From the NCBI GenBank assembly GCA_034620365.1, contig JAQGEQ010000043.1, positions 124,001-188,000 of the forward strand: a stretch of DNA of 64,000 nt, given 5' to 3'. A program made the translations under genes and the position numbers. The DNA comes from Pegea sp. RAD2-039. Its lineage: Eukaryota > Chordata > Thaliacea > Salpida > Salpidae. The notes beneath the pieces are model-generated. The model did not search any database, was not told the DNA's origin, and saw only the letters and a program-made list of their open reading frames with translations. Shown in pieces: positions 25,629 through 40,665 of this stretch. Numbering within the stretch: the stretch's first letter is position 1; every line of letters begins with the position of its first letter.

Positions 25629-28600
25629 ATGGCTAAAATAAATGATAACGAGGTAGACATTGAAAAGCAAATAGAAAAAGTAAAATCAGAAAATAATAAG
25701 AACAAATCATCGATTCACTTGAGTACAGATTCACAAAAGAAGTCTTCTGCTTCGTCTACACCAATAGGATATTGCAGAAAAGTAAATTTTTCAACAGCAA
25801 ACTATTTACACAGTTTGAGTATTATATCTTTTAACTCTAGTTTAGCTATTATTTTAAAAACTAATTTACAACCTAGGTTGAAAAAGGACTAATTGATCCA
25901 AAACTTTGTGCATATACAAATCGTAAAAGTCTTATTGACATAAGTTTTGAGAACTTAAGTCTTTCTGTCAAACTTGGAAGCTTGTGTAAACCAAAAGGTA
26001 TTCAAGTCAACTTCAAAATAATTTCTTTATATGAAATATCCCTACCTCTGCAAATTATATTCATTAAAACTGAATAGCTTCTTTAATACTTAGTTAATTT
26101 TGTTGGTAATTGAAATAATTAATTCTTTTGATAATATATTTTTTAAATTTACAAAATTATTTAGTTATAATTCGAATTCTTAGCTTACAAAAACAGAAGA
26201 TATTTTTCTTAAGATGACATTTTTTTAATAGTTATGAAAAACTATGACTTCAAAGCACCAGTTGAAACATTACATATATCTAATAGTTCCTATCTAATAA
26301 GAATAGCTTATTATAAATTGAATATTGTAAATTTCGATAAAATTATTTATAAATTTTAGGCCGTAAAAACATTTTAAAAAACTTAAATGGAAAATTTGAA
26401 TCTCAAGATCTTGCTGCTATTATCGGACCCTCTGGTGCAGGAAAAAGCTCTTTACTAAACCTTCTTGCGGGTTACAAGTACAGTTTTGTGACACAAAATC
26501 TTTGATATTGTATCATACAAAACAATTTAATGTATCTATAAATTGAAACGCTTGCTAAATAATAGTTTTAACTTATTGAATCTGTTCAATGCTTGACATT
26601 CGAATTATTTTTTTATTAAAGAGAACAAGCTTCAGTAGGAGATGTTTATATCAATGGTACATTGAGAGACATCAAACAATTCCGTAAAATCGCTTGCTAT
26701 ATAATGCAAGACGATTGTTTGATGCCATATCTAACAGTAGAAGAAGCTATGATGGTTAGAGACATTTATTATATTTTTTATCAACTACATCTTATTGTTT
26801 CATGTTTAACTTGTGCAAAATTATTTTAAACTAATTAGTTTTGAGCCTTAAATACTTTTTATTTTCCATTGTAAATGAAACATCTTGTAATAATACCTAA
26901 TAGTAACTTTTACAAACCCTATATCTGATAGCATGTTTTCGGAACCTTTATAACAAACAAATATGTAATTAGTTAAATTACATGAGGTTTTAGGTTTGTG
27001 CAAATCTTAAAATGTCTGGCTTCTTAAGTAAAACAATCAAAAAGGAAATGATTGGAGAGATTCTCGAAATGCTCGGATTATTAGATTGCAGAGCAGTTTT
27101 AACTCGTAATCTATCTGGTGGGCAGCGAAAGCGACTTGCGATTGGCTTAGAGCTAGTCAATAATCCACCAATCATGTTTCTTGACGAACCAACAAGGTAG
27201 TGTAAGCATAATATTTAAAATAATTTCTACATAATGCAACTAAAGTACCAAGATTCATTATTATTTCAGTGGGTTGGACAGTTACAATAGTTTTCAAGTA
27301 ATTTCATTGTTAAAAGTCTTAGCTCATGATGGCAGGGCAATTATTTGCAGCATACATCAGCCTTCAGCAAAGTTATTCGAGTTATTCGATCAAGTTTGTT
27401 GTCACTTTTACTATCTTTCAATCTACTATCATCAACTTTATTATAGATTTATATATTAAGTGCTGGTCAATGCATCTATAATGGTAACATCCCAGGGCTA
27501 GTTCCGTTCTTTAAAACATGTGGACTAGAGTGCCCACGGTATCATAATCCTGCCGACTTCGGTGAACAGATTTCTACTTTAACTTTTTTTACAAATTTGA
27601 TTTCAATTCATAGCTATAGAAGTTGCATCTGGAGAGCATGGAGACGTTGTTCAAGATTTAGTGAAAGCTGTCCAATTGGGAAAATGTGAAGAAATTACTT
27701 TGGCAAATCCTGTATTTATTTGTTGAAATTTAAGTCTTGGCAAATTAAAAATCTTTTTATTAAATTTTATCGGCATTCACAATTACTTACTTCTTTTCAG
27801 CAAATACTGAACCACTGCCCCGTAAACCAGGACAGTTCAATACACAAAAGTTCCAGGATGAATGGTAAGGTACGACCAGCTATATTAAATGTTATCTGGT
27901 TTTTTGTGAGCAGGCTTTTCATGTGAAAGACATCGACTACCTGAATCGGCAGTTCAATGTGAATATTTCAACGCGAGTAATTTCAAACAATTCCAAGTAT
28001 TATTTTGGAGAATGTCTCTGTCATCTTTTAGAGATCCAGTAAAACTAAAACTACTTTCTAAATACATGAAACTATCTTAATATATTTGATATCTACAGAC
28101 TTTGACTCACATGAGGTTTGCAAGTCACGTATCAGTTGCTGTTATTCTAGGGTTACTTTATCTGAATATCGGAAACAAATCAGAACGTGTTTTAAACAAT
28201 ACTGGCTTCCTCTTTTTTTGTATTCTTTTTATTATGTTTGCTGCATTGATGCCAGTAATCTTATCAAGTAAATATGCTTCCCTTTGTACTTCATCAACAC
28301 GTCAATCATTTTCTTGTTCAGTTCCTCTAGAAATGCCAATCTTTGTTCGAGAGCACCTGAACTTCTGGTACACAGTTGATTCCTACTTTTTGGCTCGTAC
28401 AGCAGCTGATATTCCTTATCAAGTTGGTGATTTGAAATTGATGAACTCATTCTGCTAGAATCTGCTTTTGTTTTAGATTATCTTTCCTCTGATCTACTCA
28501 ACGATCGTTTATTTCATGAGTGGCCAACCCCAAGAAATCGAACGATTTGCAATCTTCGTTTTAGTCTTCATTCTTATTTCTCTGGATGCTCAAGCGTTTG

Positions 28601-29094
28601 GACTTCTCATAGGAGCTGCTTCCCCGTCACCGGAGGTCAGTATTTGCTTCAAATGGAGATAACAACAATCGGCAACTATTCACCAGATGGCATCTTTTGC
28701 TGGTCCTATAACTATGATACCTTTAACACTATTTTCTGGATTTTTTGTGAGGTTTGAAACGATTCCTTGGTACATGAAGTGGATTAGTTACGCATCTTAT
28801 ATGAGGTATGGATTTCGAGCCGTTCTTGTTTCTATTTATGGAAACAATCGCGCTCCATTGGAATGCAATGATCTGTCAGGTGCGTGCTTTTTACGATTGT
28901 TTTTTAATTTACTTTTCTTAATTATATTTGAAGGTATTTCGTGTGGATTCCAAAACACAACTCGAATTTTGATAGAGATGGATGTTAAAGTGACCGACCC
29001 TTGGCTAGACATAACAGTGTTAGCTGGTTTCTTTGTAGCTGTGCGTATTTTGTGCTACATCGTGTTTAGGATACGAGTAAAACTAGAAATGTAG
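25629..29094 (+). CDS. ABC half transporter, ABCG1/ABCG4 type
   Basis: Fifteen exons join in phase to 678 residues, the same length as human ABCG1. Order: a polar N-terminal region, then the nucleotide-binding domain with Walker A GPSGAGKS (about 114-121), signature LSGGQRKRL (about 215-223), Walker B IMFLDEPT (about 235-242) and the H-loop region CSIHQPS, then the stretch [18 protein letters not shown] and [10 protein letters not shown]…EVASGEHGD that marks the ABCG1/4 group, and finally a six-helix membrane domain with [16 protein letters not shown] and an extracellular loop before the last helix. Half transporters of this class dimerise and export sterols or other lipids. The gene runs towards CAND1, with only 180 bases between stop codons. 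The donor after the Walker A exon is GTACAG, otherwise splice sites are ordinary. Confidence 0.93.
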
Positions 29095-29274
29095 AAGGCA
29101 ATCGACAATTCAAATTGTATTTTATTCATGCTTAAAAGATGAGATGTTTGGATACAAGAAAGATTTAATATTTTTCTTCAAATCCAAATTTTTATAAATA
29201 TCTTACTTACAAATTTTAGGAAGTTAAAAATTATCAAAAGAAAACTTCAGCTAAAAATGAAAGAAGCAACAAAA
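29095..29274. terminator. Shared 3' flank of convergent ABCG and CAND1 genes
   Basis: Only 180 bases separate the stop codons of the two convergent genes. TTTATT at 29121-29126 reads AATAAA on the minus strand and is a good poly(A) signal for CAND1, lying 27 bases past the ABCG stop. The two 3' untranslated regions therefore probably overlap. Confidence 0.5.
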
Positions 29275-32200
29275 TCAACTAGTATCCATCACTTCATGAG
29301 AATAAGCTGATATTGTGTTTGTTGCGGAGCTGGTAGTAGAATCACTTTGTACACTCACAAACATCGCAGACAGGTCACTATTAGCTCGAATCTAGAACAG
29401 ATAACATGTTACAATGACACATTTGTGAGGAGTTTGAGATGAAAGTCACTTGTAGTCATACCTGAGTTAGAAAATCTGACATAGCAACCGACTTATGGGC
29501 ATCGGAGATGGTTAGTAGAGAATGGACTGCTCTCAAAGCTGATCGCTTCAACTCATCTTGTTTCTCGAATTCTTGTTTAACGGAATCGGCTTTTACCTAG
29601 ACGAAAAGCCAATTGTTCTTCCGATCTTTAACAAAGCTGTCAACTGACTTTTGCATTACATGTAGCCCGCAGAGGTTCCACTAATCGGTCGATATGTTGA
29701 AGAACAGCTACTGGACATAAAGTCGACATTCTGATTACTAAATGAAAAGTCAGCATCTACAAGAAACATTTTATAAGATATGAATAATCGATAATCATAA
29801 AATCGATAAGAGAACTGGGATTTGTTTTTCTCATGTCACCTTGATGTCAAAACTATCCTTCAAGCCGTTTTCAACATACTCCAAAAACTTGAAAATGTCC
29901 AATTTACTGATACAAGTGTCCAGCAAAGTATACATACATTCAAAAGCGGCTTTTCGGACATCGAGGCCATCATCGACAGAATGTCGGAAAGGTCCCATCA
30001 TCACTTCCCTACATTATCAAATAATCACAACACACTTATCAGACAAATCTGCATCAACCTGATCAAGTCTTTACGGATCATAGTTTCTTTGTAGAGCTTA
30101 GGAAGAAATTCTGGAAGAAGATCTCTAATAAGAGCAGGTTTATTGTGAGCTGCTGAGTTGAGTAAGGTTAGAGTGATGAGGCGGACGTTGATTTGAGGAT
30201 CCTTTAAATACATTTATCAGTGAACTTTACAAATATTATGAATAAATAAAAAATATCAACATCAGAAATCAACAGTTGGACATCACCTCAATAAGCGCGA
30301 GAAATTCTTCGAAATTGTCACGTAGCAACGAGTCAATCGGTTGAGCTTGATCACTTATAGTGAATTTGGCAGCAGTGACAACAGTACTTCTTACTAAAGC
30401 TGACGATGAAGTCAGATAAGATTTCAATTCAGGCAGAAGACGAGTCGGATGAATGAGAGTAAGTTTGCCAAAGCACTCGGCCACCACGTTGCGAGTTCCT
30501 TCACGAACCAACACTGAAACTTTCGCTTCTAATTACTTCTAGAATTTACCTTCTTCTGAACTTTCAGCATGATGAAAAAGCAAATTCCAGATTACTTCGA
30601 TGTATGGTTCCAACTGGTCTTCTGGTGCATTTGAAATGGTTTCTTTTAGTGAATGGAGGAGGAGATAATGGTTCTTTGTCTGTGACAGATTTGATCGTCA
30701 CGATGAATAAGTCGACAAATCATTGCTTACTTGAGTTTTGATTTCTTGTAGCATGCCAGGCAAATAGTGGGGTAGGTTACCAATACAAATTCGGCCAAGT
30801 GAAAAGGAAGCAGCTGATTTGACTTCTTCATTATGAGCAGAGAAAGCGGTGATGATTACCTGCAAGTCACGTGATCAACATTTGAGTGATGAGATAACTC
30901 CGTAACTTACAGATTTCAGTTGTTGATAACCAGACAAGTCGATTCGTTGTCCGATTTCTCCCAATGCTAACAACACGAATGTTCTGATGGAATCCGTCGA
31001 CTTCACATTCTGCACATCTGACATGAACTGCGACACGATCAAATCGCATTCAGCGGGGCAAGCAGAAACCAGTGCAGCGATACACTTAGCTGAGAAGAAA
31101 ATCTTATTCATAAAAATTTGAAGAAGTCAACAAAACACCTGTTGAATGATAAGCTTGTTTGTGTAAAGTGTCAGCTGCTTCGTCACGTGATTTAATCTTG
31201 GTGCCGCGTTGTGGCTTCTTCAGAAGTTGTTGGGGATAGATAGGCTCGATTAGCGATCTGAGAACATCTCGAAAGCCAACGAAGGATTTTGAATCTGCAT
31301 TTCTTCGAACTAACACAGCAAGGAAGTCCAACACTGATTTCAAAGAGTAGCCTACAGAAGTGGATTTAAAACAGTTGTCGATGATGATGAGGCGACTAAC
31401 CTTGTAGAAGCGGTGATTTAATGATGCAGTAGACTTTTGGTAAGATGTCAGCCAACAACGGTTTGATCTCACGTGACTGCTGCTGTTGTAGTATCAATGT
31501 CAGCAATTGAATTGTTAATTGCGAAATATGCAAATCGATCTCATCAATCAAAAGGGGAACTTCTTGAACAACGGACCTCATCATTTCGATGGTAATGTCG
31601 CTGAGAAGATTGTAAAAAATTGACTTTAAGTGAGATTTGGATGGGATTCGAACCTGGAGTAGTTTCTAAAGATGCTATCGAGACATTTGAGAGTTGATAT
31701 TTTTAACGAGCGGTGATTTTTACGCAAAAAATCAGCTAAGACTGGAACTGCTTGAGCGAGAATTGGACTCAAACTAATTCTTTGGGAAGAAGCGATTAAA
31801 TTAAGTGACTTTACAGTTGTCAAACGTGTGATCTCATTCTTCAAACGATCCAAAAAAACTTGTAGCGTGTTGTCGACTTCAGAACTCAACCTATTTCACA
31901 TCAATTAGTGAATTTGATACTCAAACAGTTTGTAAAAAACTCAGAAACCTGTCTCCAGCACAAGACATGATCTGACCCATACACGTAATAGCTCCTTCTT
32001 TAACTTCTTGGTCGATGTCTGAAGCTTTCAAACGATATAAAGTTGCTTTGTAGAGATCATAAATAAGAGGATCGTAGACATCAGTCCTAGTTCCAGGAGT
32101 ACAAATGATCTAAAAAAGATTATCTAAATTATTTGAAAATAACATCACAATTAGACAATTTATCTACCTTAACAAGATCTTGTAAGACCAAAAGAGCATC

Positions 32201-35041
32201 TGATGTGATCTTATAGAAAGAGTCATTAACACATCCAATCACCAAAGGCACCAGCTCTTCTATGTGAGGTTTTATGACCTAGTTTCAAAAAATCTCCTGA
32301 TAGAAGAAAATTGTTGATGGACGAAAAGTATTACAAATACCTCTGCTTCATGATGTACCAACAAGATGTGCAGAAACTCCAATACGTCGATTTTTATATT
32401 CGAAGAGTTATTACGGCTAGTAGAAAGACTGTACTTGATTCCATTCATTAAAGTTGATAAATGATTGGCTAAGCAGCCTGGCATGGTAATTACCAAATTA
32501 CTGAGCAACGTGAAACAACATTGACGAGTTTTAATGCTCTTGTCAGCTAGGTGACGCTGTAGAGCTGTAAATAAGATGTTGGTGGGAAATATAATTAAAG
32601 TTTGCAGACAAATGGATGTGCTCATTAAAAATAAACCTTTAATAATTATTGGAACTTGATGAAGAAGCTTTGCAATTGAAGAATCTTCAATTTCCATTGG
32701 TTGATAGCTTTCAGCAGTGCAACAAGTATTAGCTTGACTGGGAGTGTTTTTACTCACTGCTTGCGTATATTTAACAAGAGCAATAAAGGCAGTGAAGATA
32801 TCAACTCTTACACTCTCTTCGCGTTCCTGCGTCAAAGATCAGATTATAAAAAAAAATTGAAGACTGGACATCATCAGATGACCTTGAATCGTTTGATTAG
32901 AGGAAGTGAAATTGTATCATAAAAATCATTTAAAAGTTCAGGTTTGGTGGATACAATAGCTTCAAAACATTTTGCTGATGCTCTTCGTACCTAAAAAGAA
33001 TTCAAACTGAGAAAATGATTAAAAAAAATTGAGGAAAATTACTTTCCAACTCATATCATCATCATCGGAATATTCATCTTCCTCATCTTCATCACCAAAA
33101 TAATCATCTTCAATTTCTTCATTGTCATCATAGTTATAATTTGGGTCATAAACAAGATACCTGGCAGCAGAAACATCAATTAATAATGTTCAAAAAGCAG
33201 AATATCAAAAGTATCTCACTCCAAACAAATATTTTGAATAGAAACCAAATGAGAACTCATTTCTACAGGGCAGCGACGAATAAACAACTCATATGTTTGA
33301 ATGCAATGTTCACGAAGTTCATCATCAGTCTAAACAATTTATCAGTTGTATGATTGGTAGCGATAAAAAAGAACAAACCTTTTCTTGTGTACAAAAGTTG
33401 GTAATTATTGGAACAAGCTGTTCTACGTACACCCCTATTCGGTGGCTAGCTTGTCTGGTTATAGCACCAATACATTGTACATAAGTACGATAAGTTTTCA
33501 AATTAACTTCATCTGATAAGTGAGGGTTTTTGGTATTTAATTCACTTACAATATGATTTAGTAGATCATTGAATATAATGTTACTGCAGCTCACCACCTA
33601 TAGAAAGTTATTAGAATAACAAAGTTACAAAATATATAAAATATTTTCACCAAGTAACCAATAGCATTATAAGTTCTTTTTCTGATAGCCATTCTTTGAC
33701 TTTTGAATAGTGGCAAGAGTGTATCTCTAATAGAATAGTGGAAAGAAATTAGCAAGGACCCATGCCTGCACAGTAAATCACCTGAAAAATTATTAGTTAT
33801 TAGTATACTATGCTCAACAATTTAGTAATTATGTAATAATTTATACTAAAAACAATATCACAACACTGATTTGTGTTGATCAACAACTTTTATTTAAAAC
33901 ATAATATTCAAAAGGTCTTAAATATTCAAAGGGCGTTTATCAATACAACTTAAAACTACTTCAAGTAATTTTTAATCACATCAATAACTGATTTCCTCAT
34001 TTTCATAACACATTTGATAAATATTAAAAAAATAAAAATATGAACTCTATACTTTAAAAACTGGATATTTTCATAAATATCGATTTTTTGGAACAAAATA
34101 ATCTAAAAAATTTGAGGCATTTAAAAAAAGGTGATTTTGAAAGAGATTTCCACAAATACAATTACCTAGTATATCAAGTGCTTCTAATTGAACAGAAACA
34201 TCGCGCTGCTTTGATATTGCAGATGTTAAACGACCAGTTATATTTTTACATATGTTCCCAACCATACCCATATTAGATTGAGGCAACTCAACAATAACAG
34301 TCTTCAGTCCGATACTAGAATAAATGTAAATTGAATCATCTTAAGCTGTTTACATGAAGGAATTGCAATTAAATGAGAGTTCTAATTATATGAAACAAAC
34401 CTAGATATATCTCGTAGCTGTTCATTGTCAGATAACATATTATTACATAGTTGCTCTACAATCAGTTCAGTCTGATACTCCTTCAACTTGGTGACTAAAG
34501 GACCAAGACTAAAAAAATCATAAAAAATAGAATACATTGAACAAATCATTTTAAAAAGTCTTACAAGGTATACAACAATGTTCATCAAATAATTTAATCA
34601 AATTTTCAACTTTAAAATAAAAGTTTGTTTAAATCTATTTGTTGCAACAAAAGTATCTTTTATTATTTCATAAAACTTTAAGAATAAACAACAACAGTCT
34701 ACCATCTGACAGCCAAATTTTGTACTTCTCCATTTTTATCTTCAAGAAGTTTTAGTAACTGTTTAATAACTTTTCTTTCACTTTCATCATCTAGTTTGAT
34801 GGAATCTTTTTGTAGCTCAGTCGTCAAATCATTGATAGCCATGAACCTAAAAAACAGTCAAAACCTATCAATAAATATTAAAATGGAATATATTTGAATC
34901 TAACTTTTTTCATTTAGACAAAAAATAAGATTCTAGCTATAAAAAATCATTAACTATTATGAACCTATAATCTTTATCAACCGATGTCATCTTTTCTAAA
35001 AGATTACTAATGTGATATGAAGTTGGACTGACTGTTGCCAT
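29275..35041 (-). CDS. CAND1: Cullin-associated NEDD8-dissociated protein 1 (CAND1/TIP120A)
   Basis: A full-length HEAT-repeat protein split into more than twenty exons. It begins at 35041 with …[20 protein letters not shown], continues [20 protein letters not shown] and ends at 29275 with …SHEVMDTS, all matching CAND1 closely. Other family landmarks are [14 protein letters not shown] (about 32500), [14 protein letters not shown] (about 31820), [20 protein letters not shown] (about 30450) and [18 protein letters not shown] (about 30100). The acidic loop that follows YDPNYNYDD in other animals is present at 33057-33160 as a Glu/Asp run ending [14 protein letters not shown]1 wraps around unneddylated cullin-RBX1 and exchanges substrate receptors of SCF ubiquitin ligases. 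Nothing suggests inactivation. Not every small exon boundary was fixed. Confidence 0.95.
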
Positions 35042-38000
35042 GATGAAAAAACTTTTGGAATTAAAATAATAAACTATAAACTAAAAATTAAATAATTTCA
35101 TTAAAAATTAAGAAAAATATATTTTATAATCTTTATTCAATTTTATATATTCATTTAATTAAGTTAAGATCAATGTATTTTATACAAATTTACAACTTAT
35201 TTACACTTTTATAATTTATGAAATTATTTACACTAAGATCATAATTACTTTAAAAATACACTAAAATTCCACTAGTTTAATTTTCTTGTTGAATAAAATA
35301 TAACATGACATAATAGAATAAACAATTTCATTATGTTTTGTTTTAATTATGTAACAAAAAACTAAAACAATCTATTTGGTATTTAAGCCTTAAATGTTAC
35401 CTGTCAATATTTAAATCAAACTTTATGATATGTGAAACCAAACATATTTTAAGTTAAAAAAATAAAGCAATAAAAAGTATAAATACATTAATTGCTTTTA
35501 ACATTTTTAAAAACTTGAATTTAACTATTTTATATTTTACAACAGTAAGACTGTAGCCACCTAGTAAGACATTAGCTATATGAGAAACCAGCAAATATTC
35601 ATAAAAAGCTTGGACTACAAAGTGATAATTCTTTCATAAAGTTCATTTGATTTTAGTAAAATAACCAAATAAAGATTATAATTTTAAAAAGTAAAGATCA
35701 AACATTTCAATCATTAAAAAGCAAAAGAAATGAACAGCTTTGCAAGTTTTTATGATTAAAGCAGTGGAAGCACAATCTATTAATTAAAATAAACAAATAA
35801 AACCAATATTAAACTGAAATTAGAAAGTTCCATTTTTTATTCATCTCTTCATAGAACAATAACTATCAAATAATATTTTTATCGCCGAAAAGCAGAGATT
35901 TAATAAAAAATTAAGAAAAAAAAAGAAATTTCTCTTTTTATCCCAAAATAATAAAAGTAATAATTTATTTTTTAAGTAAAAAGAAACATCTGAATCATTT
36001 ATAATTTTATTAAACTGACGTCTATAAAATCATCAATCACTCAAATAAAATTGTTCACTTATTTAAGAATCATGTAGATAATTAACAATATTTAAATAAG
36101 TATGATAGTAGACCATTTATCTTTAATTATCTTTCAGTTGTCTTTCCCGAAGCAAACACGATCTACCATAGACCACTTGTATCAAATAAACTACAAACTT
36201 ATGCTGACAAAAAAGTATTTGTAAAAATATCCTATCATACTACTTGGAAAAAATGGTTGATTAGATGATAGTATAAAATTAAATTTTTATATGATGATAA
36301 AAATCTCGAAGATAAAATTATTATCATATAGCACATTAATAAATACTTTTAAAAATTATAATACTTAAGTTAATCAAAAGATAGTTTGAAGCATTAAAAC
36401 GAAATTTTGAATTCAAACTCAATACTTGTTAAATATGACAAATTTAAGGATTGAAATATTGTCTCTGAAATAGTCTGTAGTGTATTAGAATATTTAGATA
36501 AATAAGTCTTTAAAATTACAACATAAAGGAGAACCATTGCACTAACCAATTACACAAGATTTTAACAGTTGCTGGTTACTTATATATTAAAAAAGGAAAA
36601 CAAACATTGGTGAAATTTTTTATTTAAGGTAACCTAAACCAACGAGTCTTTTGAAAGACATCTATAAATCTGTATTATAATGACAGTAATTATTTTTATT
36701 TGCCCTGTTGTTAGGTTTAACAAAATAATTCACTGAAAACTGCTCGTAATTAATCACAAAAAATGTTAATCCGAAATAGAAATTTGCGCATTACCATTCT
36801 GTACATTGATTACTTTTTAAATGATAAAATTACTCTAAAGCTTTTTATTTGTATTGTAAATATTTTTCTTAAATTCAAAGAATTTTTAGATAATATGAAT
36901 AATCTTGTACACTTTATCTTGATTTATCTGATGAAAATTATTTCTATTTTAAAATTATTTGTTCTACATTCAACAACATGAGCTAACATCACAGCTTCTA
37001 ATATTTTATCACCTGGTACGTTAATCAGAGTAACTTTTTTCTCATACTACATAATTGGTTTTATAATTGAATAATTAGTTTTTGAAACCAGCTGCCATCA
37101 GACATTGTCATATTAGAATCACTCGCGTTGTTTTAACAGAAGTTGAACCGTTATAATATTGCCAACACTGCCATTTCTAAACTTTGATTACTATTCTCTT
37201 TTCTATATTATTAAAATTATATGTAACCATTATCTGGAGGATTACTGAAATGTCAGGTGTTACATCTTTTGTTTTCTATATTTCTAACTTAATAGAATGA
37301 ATAAATTATTTGTGAGAATGTGTGTTAGCAACAGGTGCTCTCTTCAGGCACCTTCCTTTGCATTTATTAAAATAATTAAGTGCTAATCTAAATAAAAGCA
37401 GATGATCTAATTCATTATTAGAAAACAGCATAAAATTTATTTCTAGTTCTAGAAATTGTTGAAGCGTCCTATGGAATTATTTAATAGTTTGAATAAACGT
37501 TATAATTATGAAATTAAGTTTAAAGTATAGTAAACTAGTCATGATGAGGAACTCAAACCGAACATTTGTTTTTCAATTTTTAAGTGACCGAAGTTATCAT
37601 ATTGACTTGTATTCTGTAAAGTAAATTAAAGTAAATACTAGAAATTTTTTAACATACTATAGTACTGATGCAACAACTTTAAATCTATGTTCAACGCACG
37701 TAAAGTTTATATTAAATTGATGTGATTTTAATATCTAACTTTATGATTTAAGTCTAAAAGACCAGAGTGATATATTTTTTAACTTATAGAATTAAAATAA
37801 GACCCTTTTTTAATTTACTACAAAGATTGCCTATGTATGAAAATAATTGTTTTATATTTAACAAGATCAAACAAAAATTAGAATAAACGCTTTAAAAATA
37901 TTACTGTTGGAATATTTCACCAGTTGTAAAGATATTTTAACAAACATCAGATGAATCTATGCAAACCAACACTAACAGATTCAGTAGATCTACCACTGAC

Positions 38001-40600
38001 ACTAGTGGTGGTATATTGTTAAATACAAAAACAAATCAAGTCTAGTGAAATTTGCAACTTAACATTTAAAACTTTTTGGCTAACAAAACTTATCTTTCAG
38101 TTTAAATCTTGTACTTAGTGGTCGAAAGAATTGCTTCATGTACTTTGATAGTATTATATACTTCTAGAAAAAGTTTTATAAAAAAAATAGTTCAAAAAAT
38201 TACACAGTCAAGCTTTATTATACATTATTTATTTTGGAGTCTTAGCTGAAGCATTTCTTTTGTAAAAGCTGAAGTCTCTAAATTCTTATTGGCTTTATTA
38301 GAAACTCCAGTATGTTTGCTGTTTACTTGCTCAAACAAGCAAAAATTAAATGCAAATTTTCAGTTACGCTGCGTTTATGAGCTTGACCTCAAAAAAAGAA
38401 AAGAAACATATAAAAAATCAGCTTATGTTTAATACTGCTTCAACCCCAGCATTGTTTCTCATTTTTTGTGTGTAATGTAAACAAACTGTTTTATCGTTTT
38501 GTTGTTGCGGTCGTAAAAATAAATAACTAAAAATTTTAGCTTCATCTTTTTTTTGGTGTTGTGATTTGATCTTACGTTCAGCTTAGATGGTTTCAAAAAA
38601 GTAATCTAAAATATAATTTAAGCTTAAAATTGAGATTAACAATGTTTTTATTTTTCAATTACTAGCAAAGTATAAATCAATTTATTATATAGTTTAAATA
38701 ACAGCGTCAAGAAAGGAGAAGCTAAAAATTCTTATTTAAAAAAGTTTTATTATTAGAAGTACAAGAAAAGATATTAGTCATAAAAAAATCAAATGACTTT
38801 TTTTACAAAAGCATTTTACATTATAAATGTGTTTTTATTTTGCTTTTTTCAAGTGATAAAAGATGTTTAAATCTATTTTCACAAAAATCATCAGTCCTTT
38901 AACTTGATTAATCTTTAATAGTTGAAAGTTAAGTTTTTAAAACTTTTACAATTGTTTACACTTCATATACTTCTAAAAAAGTATCAAAAAAACCCTAGGG
39001 CGTAAACAACTACTACAGTATACCTAAATGACATAAAATATACTTATGAGTAATTTTATGCGGTTACGGCTAATTTTAAATCTTTTTAATATTCGAATAA
39101 TAGCTTTTACTAACTATGTGCAGCTAAGATTGAACAAAATTGTAGTTTTTAGGTAATATATATTTTACTTGAAGTTTCTTTTTTAATTTTTTGTAACAAA
39201 ATTTCTGCTGAGAAAATTTATCAAAAATTAAAAAAAAATTTAAGCATTAATGAAAAGATTTAGAAAAATTTAATGCAGTAATTATAGAAACTTATTTATT
39301 TCAGGCTTAAAGAAAAGGATAATTCCTTACATGATAATTTAGAAAGTAAATACCTAAATCTAAAAATTACTGAGATTTTAAATTTTATCAAAAACAAATT
39401 TTCAGTTTTTTAAACTAAGGTAAAGATTAAACTTTACATCAATAGTTTAGTAAACTTTATAATTTTCATGTGAAAGTACACTATTCAAATATATATCATC
39501 TTGAAAATACTAAATTTAGTTGTTAACACATCGTTGAAGCTACGTTATTAGTACTATGATAAATTTAAAAGCTCTGTTTCTTGTACAGCTTTTATTTTTA
39601 TTTTTTAATCGCTGTACAGTTTCATTGAACGAAAGTTAGTTGATTATCTGAGGATTTGTCGATGCTAACTATTTGTTAAATCTTCAAGATAGTAAAAATT
39701 AGAAATTTAAATGAGTTTCTTGATTATTGATAAAAATGAGTGATTTCACCTAAAGCTACCTCGCTTATATGTCAGAAAATAAACTCTAGTCGTTAAATGT
39801 CTTTCTAATCACTCAATAACAACTTACATAACAGAGTATAATTAAATTGAACTTATTAAAAAATTGTTAAATGTAGTTACAATTACCTTGAAAGAAATGT
39901 AAATAGCATTTGATCGAAGCTGGAGAGAAAGATAAAGAAGTTTTCTCTTTTGTCCCTCTGCAGTCTCACCAGATCTCTTTTGTCACTTTTTATTCCTCTG
40001 TTTGAACTAGTTAAAAGTACAAGTGACCAATAGGCCAGAAATATTTACTATTCACTAGTGCATAGACCCAGTAAAAGTTTATTGTAGCTTTCAAGTGGTC
40101 ACGCATCAGTTATTATGGTCTATTAAACAGTAAGTTAGTTATTCGGTTCGATAAGTTGCTCAAGCTTAGTACATTGTTAGCGATTTATTCATTTATAAAT
40201 TAGATAAAGTTTCTTATAGTCTTTTTAACCTTAAAAATAGATAAAAACTTGTATCTTACTTTTTCAAATTGTTAAAGAATTTTAGAGTTTTTATGTTCAG
40301 TATATTTTAATAAAACTATTTTAAATGTTTACTCACAGTTACAGTTTTCATCATTGATTAATCGAGCAAACAAAAAGTAAATAATTACTCACAGTGAAAA
40401 ATTAAATTATCAATTTTCAAATTCATTAAACTAAAAATAAATAGTGATAAAAATATTATAAAAAAAACTTAGATGAAACATAATAATAGGCTCTAAAATA
40501 ACCAAGAAACATAGAAGACACGATGTTTAATGTTTAACTTTAACTAACACAGCCTAAGGTCTTGCAAAGTTCAATCAATTGCAGGTGTAGAAAGTAATAT
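35042..40600. other. Intergenic region between CAND1 and KANK, no gene seen
   Basis: About 5.5 kb of AT-rich DNA between divergently transcribed genes, so it should hold both promoters. The open frame at 36763-36981 is low-complexity hydrophobic sequence without splice partners. Around 39900-40110 the composition is less AT-rich, with pyrimidine tracts (TTTTGTCCCTCTGCAG), possibly an untranslated exon or promoter of KANK. No repeats or RNA genes were recognised. Confidence 0.45.
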
Positions 40601-40665
40601 TTTTTTTCTTTTAGAGCTGCAATAAATGAAATGATAAAATTAAAAAACATCAAAGGAAAAAAAGA

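Noticed and set aside
31644..31654. Perfect tRNA B box (GGTTCGAATCC) on the minus strand
   Set aside because: It sits at an exon-intron border of CAND1, where the GT of GTTCG is the donor. No A box or stems are present upstream, so it is a coincidence.
36763..36981. Plus-strand hydrophobic open frame
   Set aside because: Ile/Leu/Asn-rich, as expected by chance in AT-rich DNA; no neighbours or motifs.
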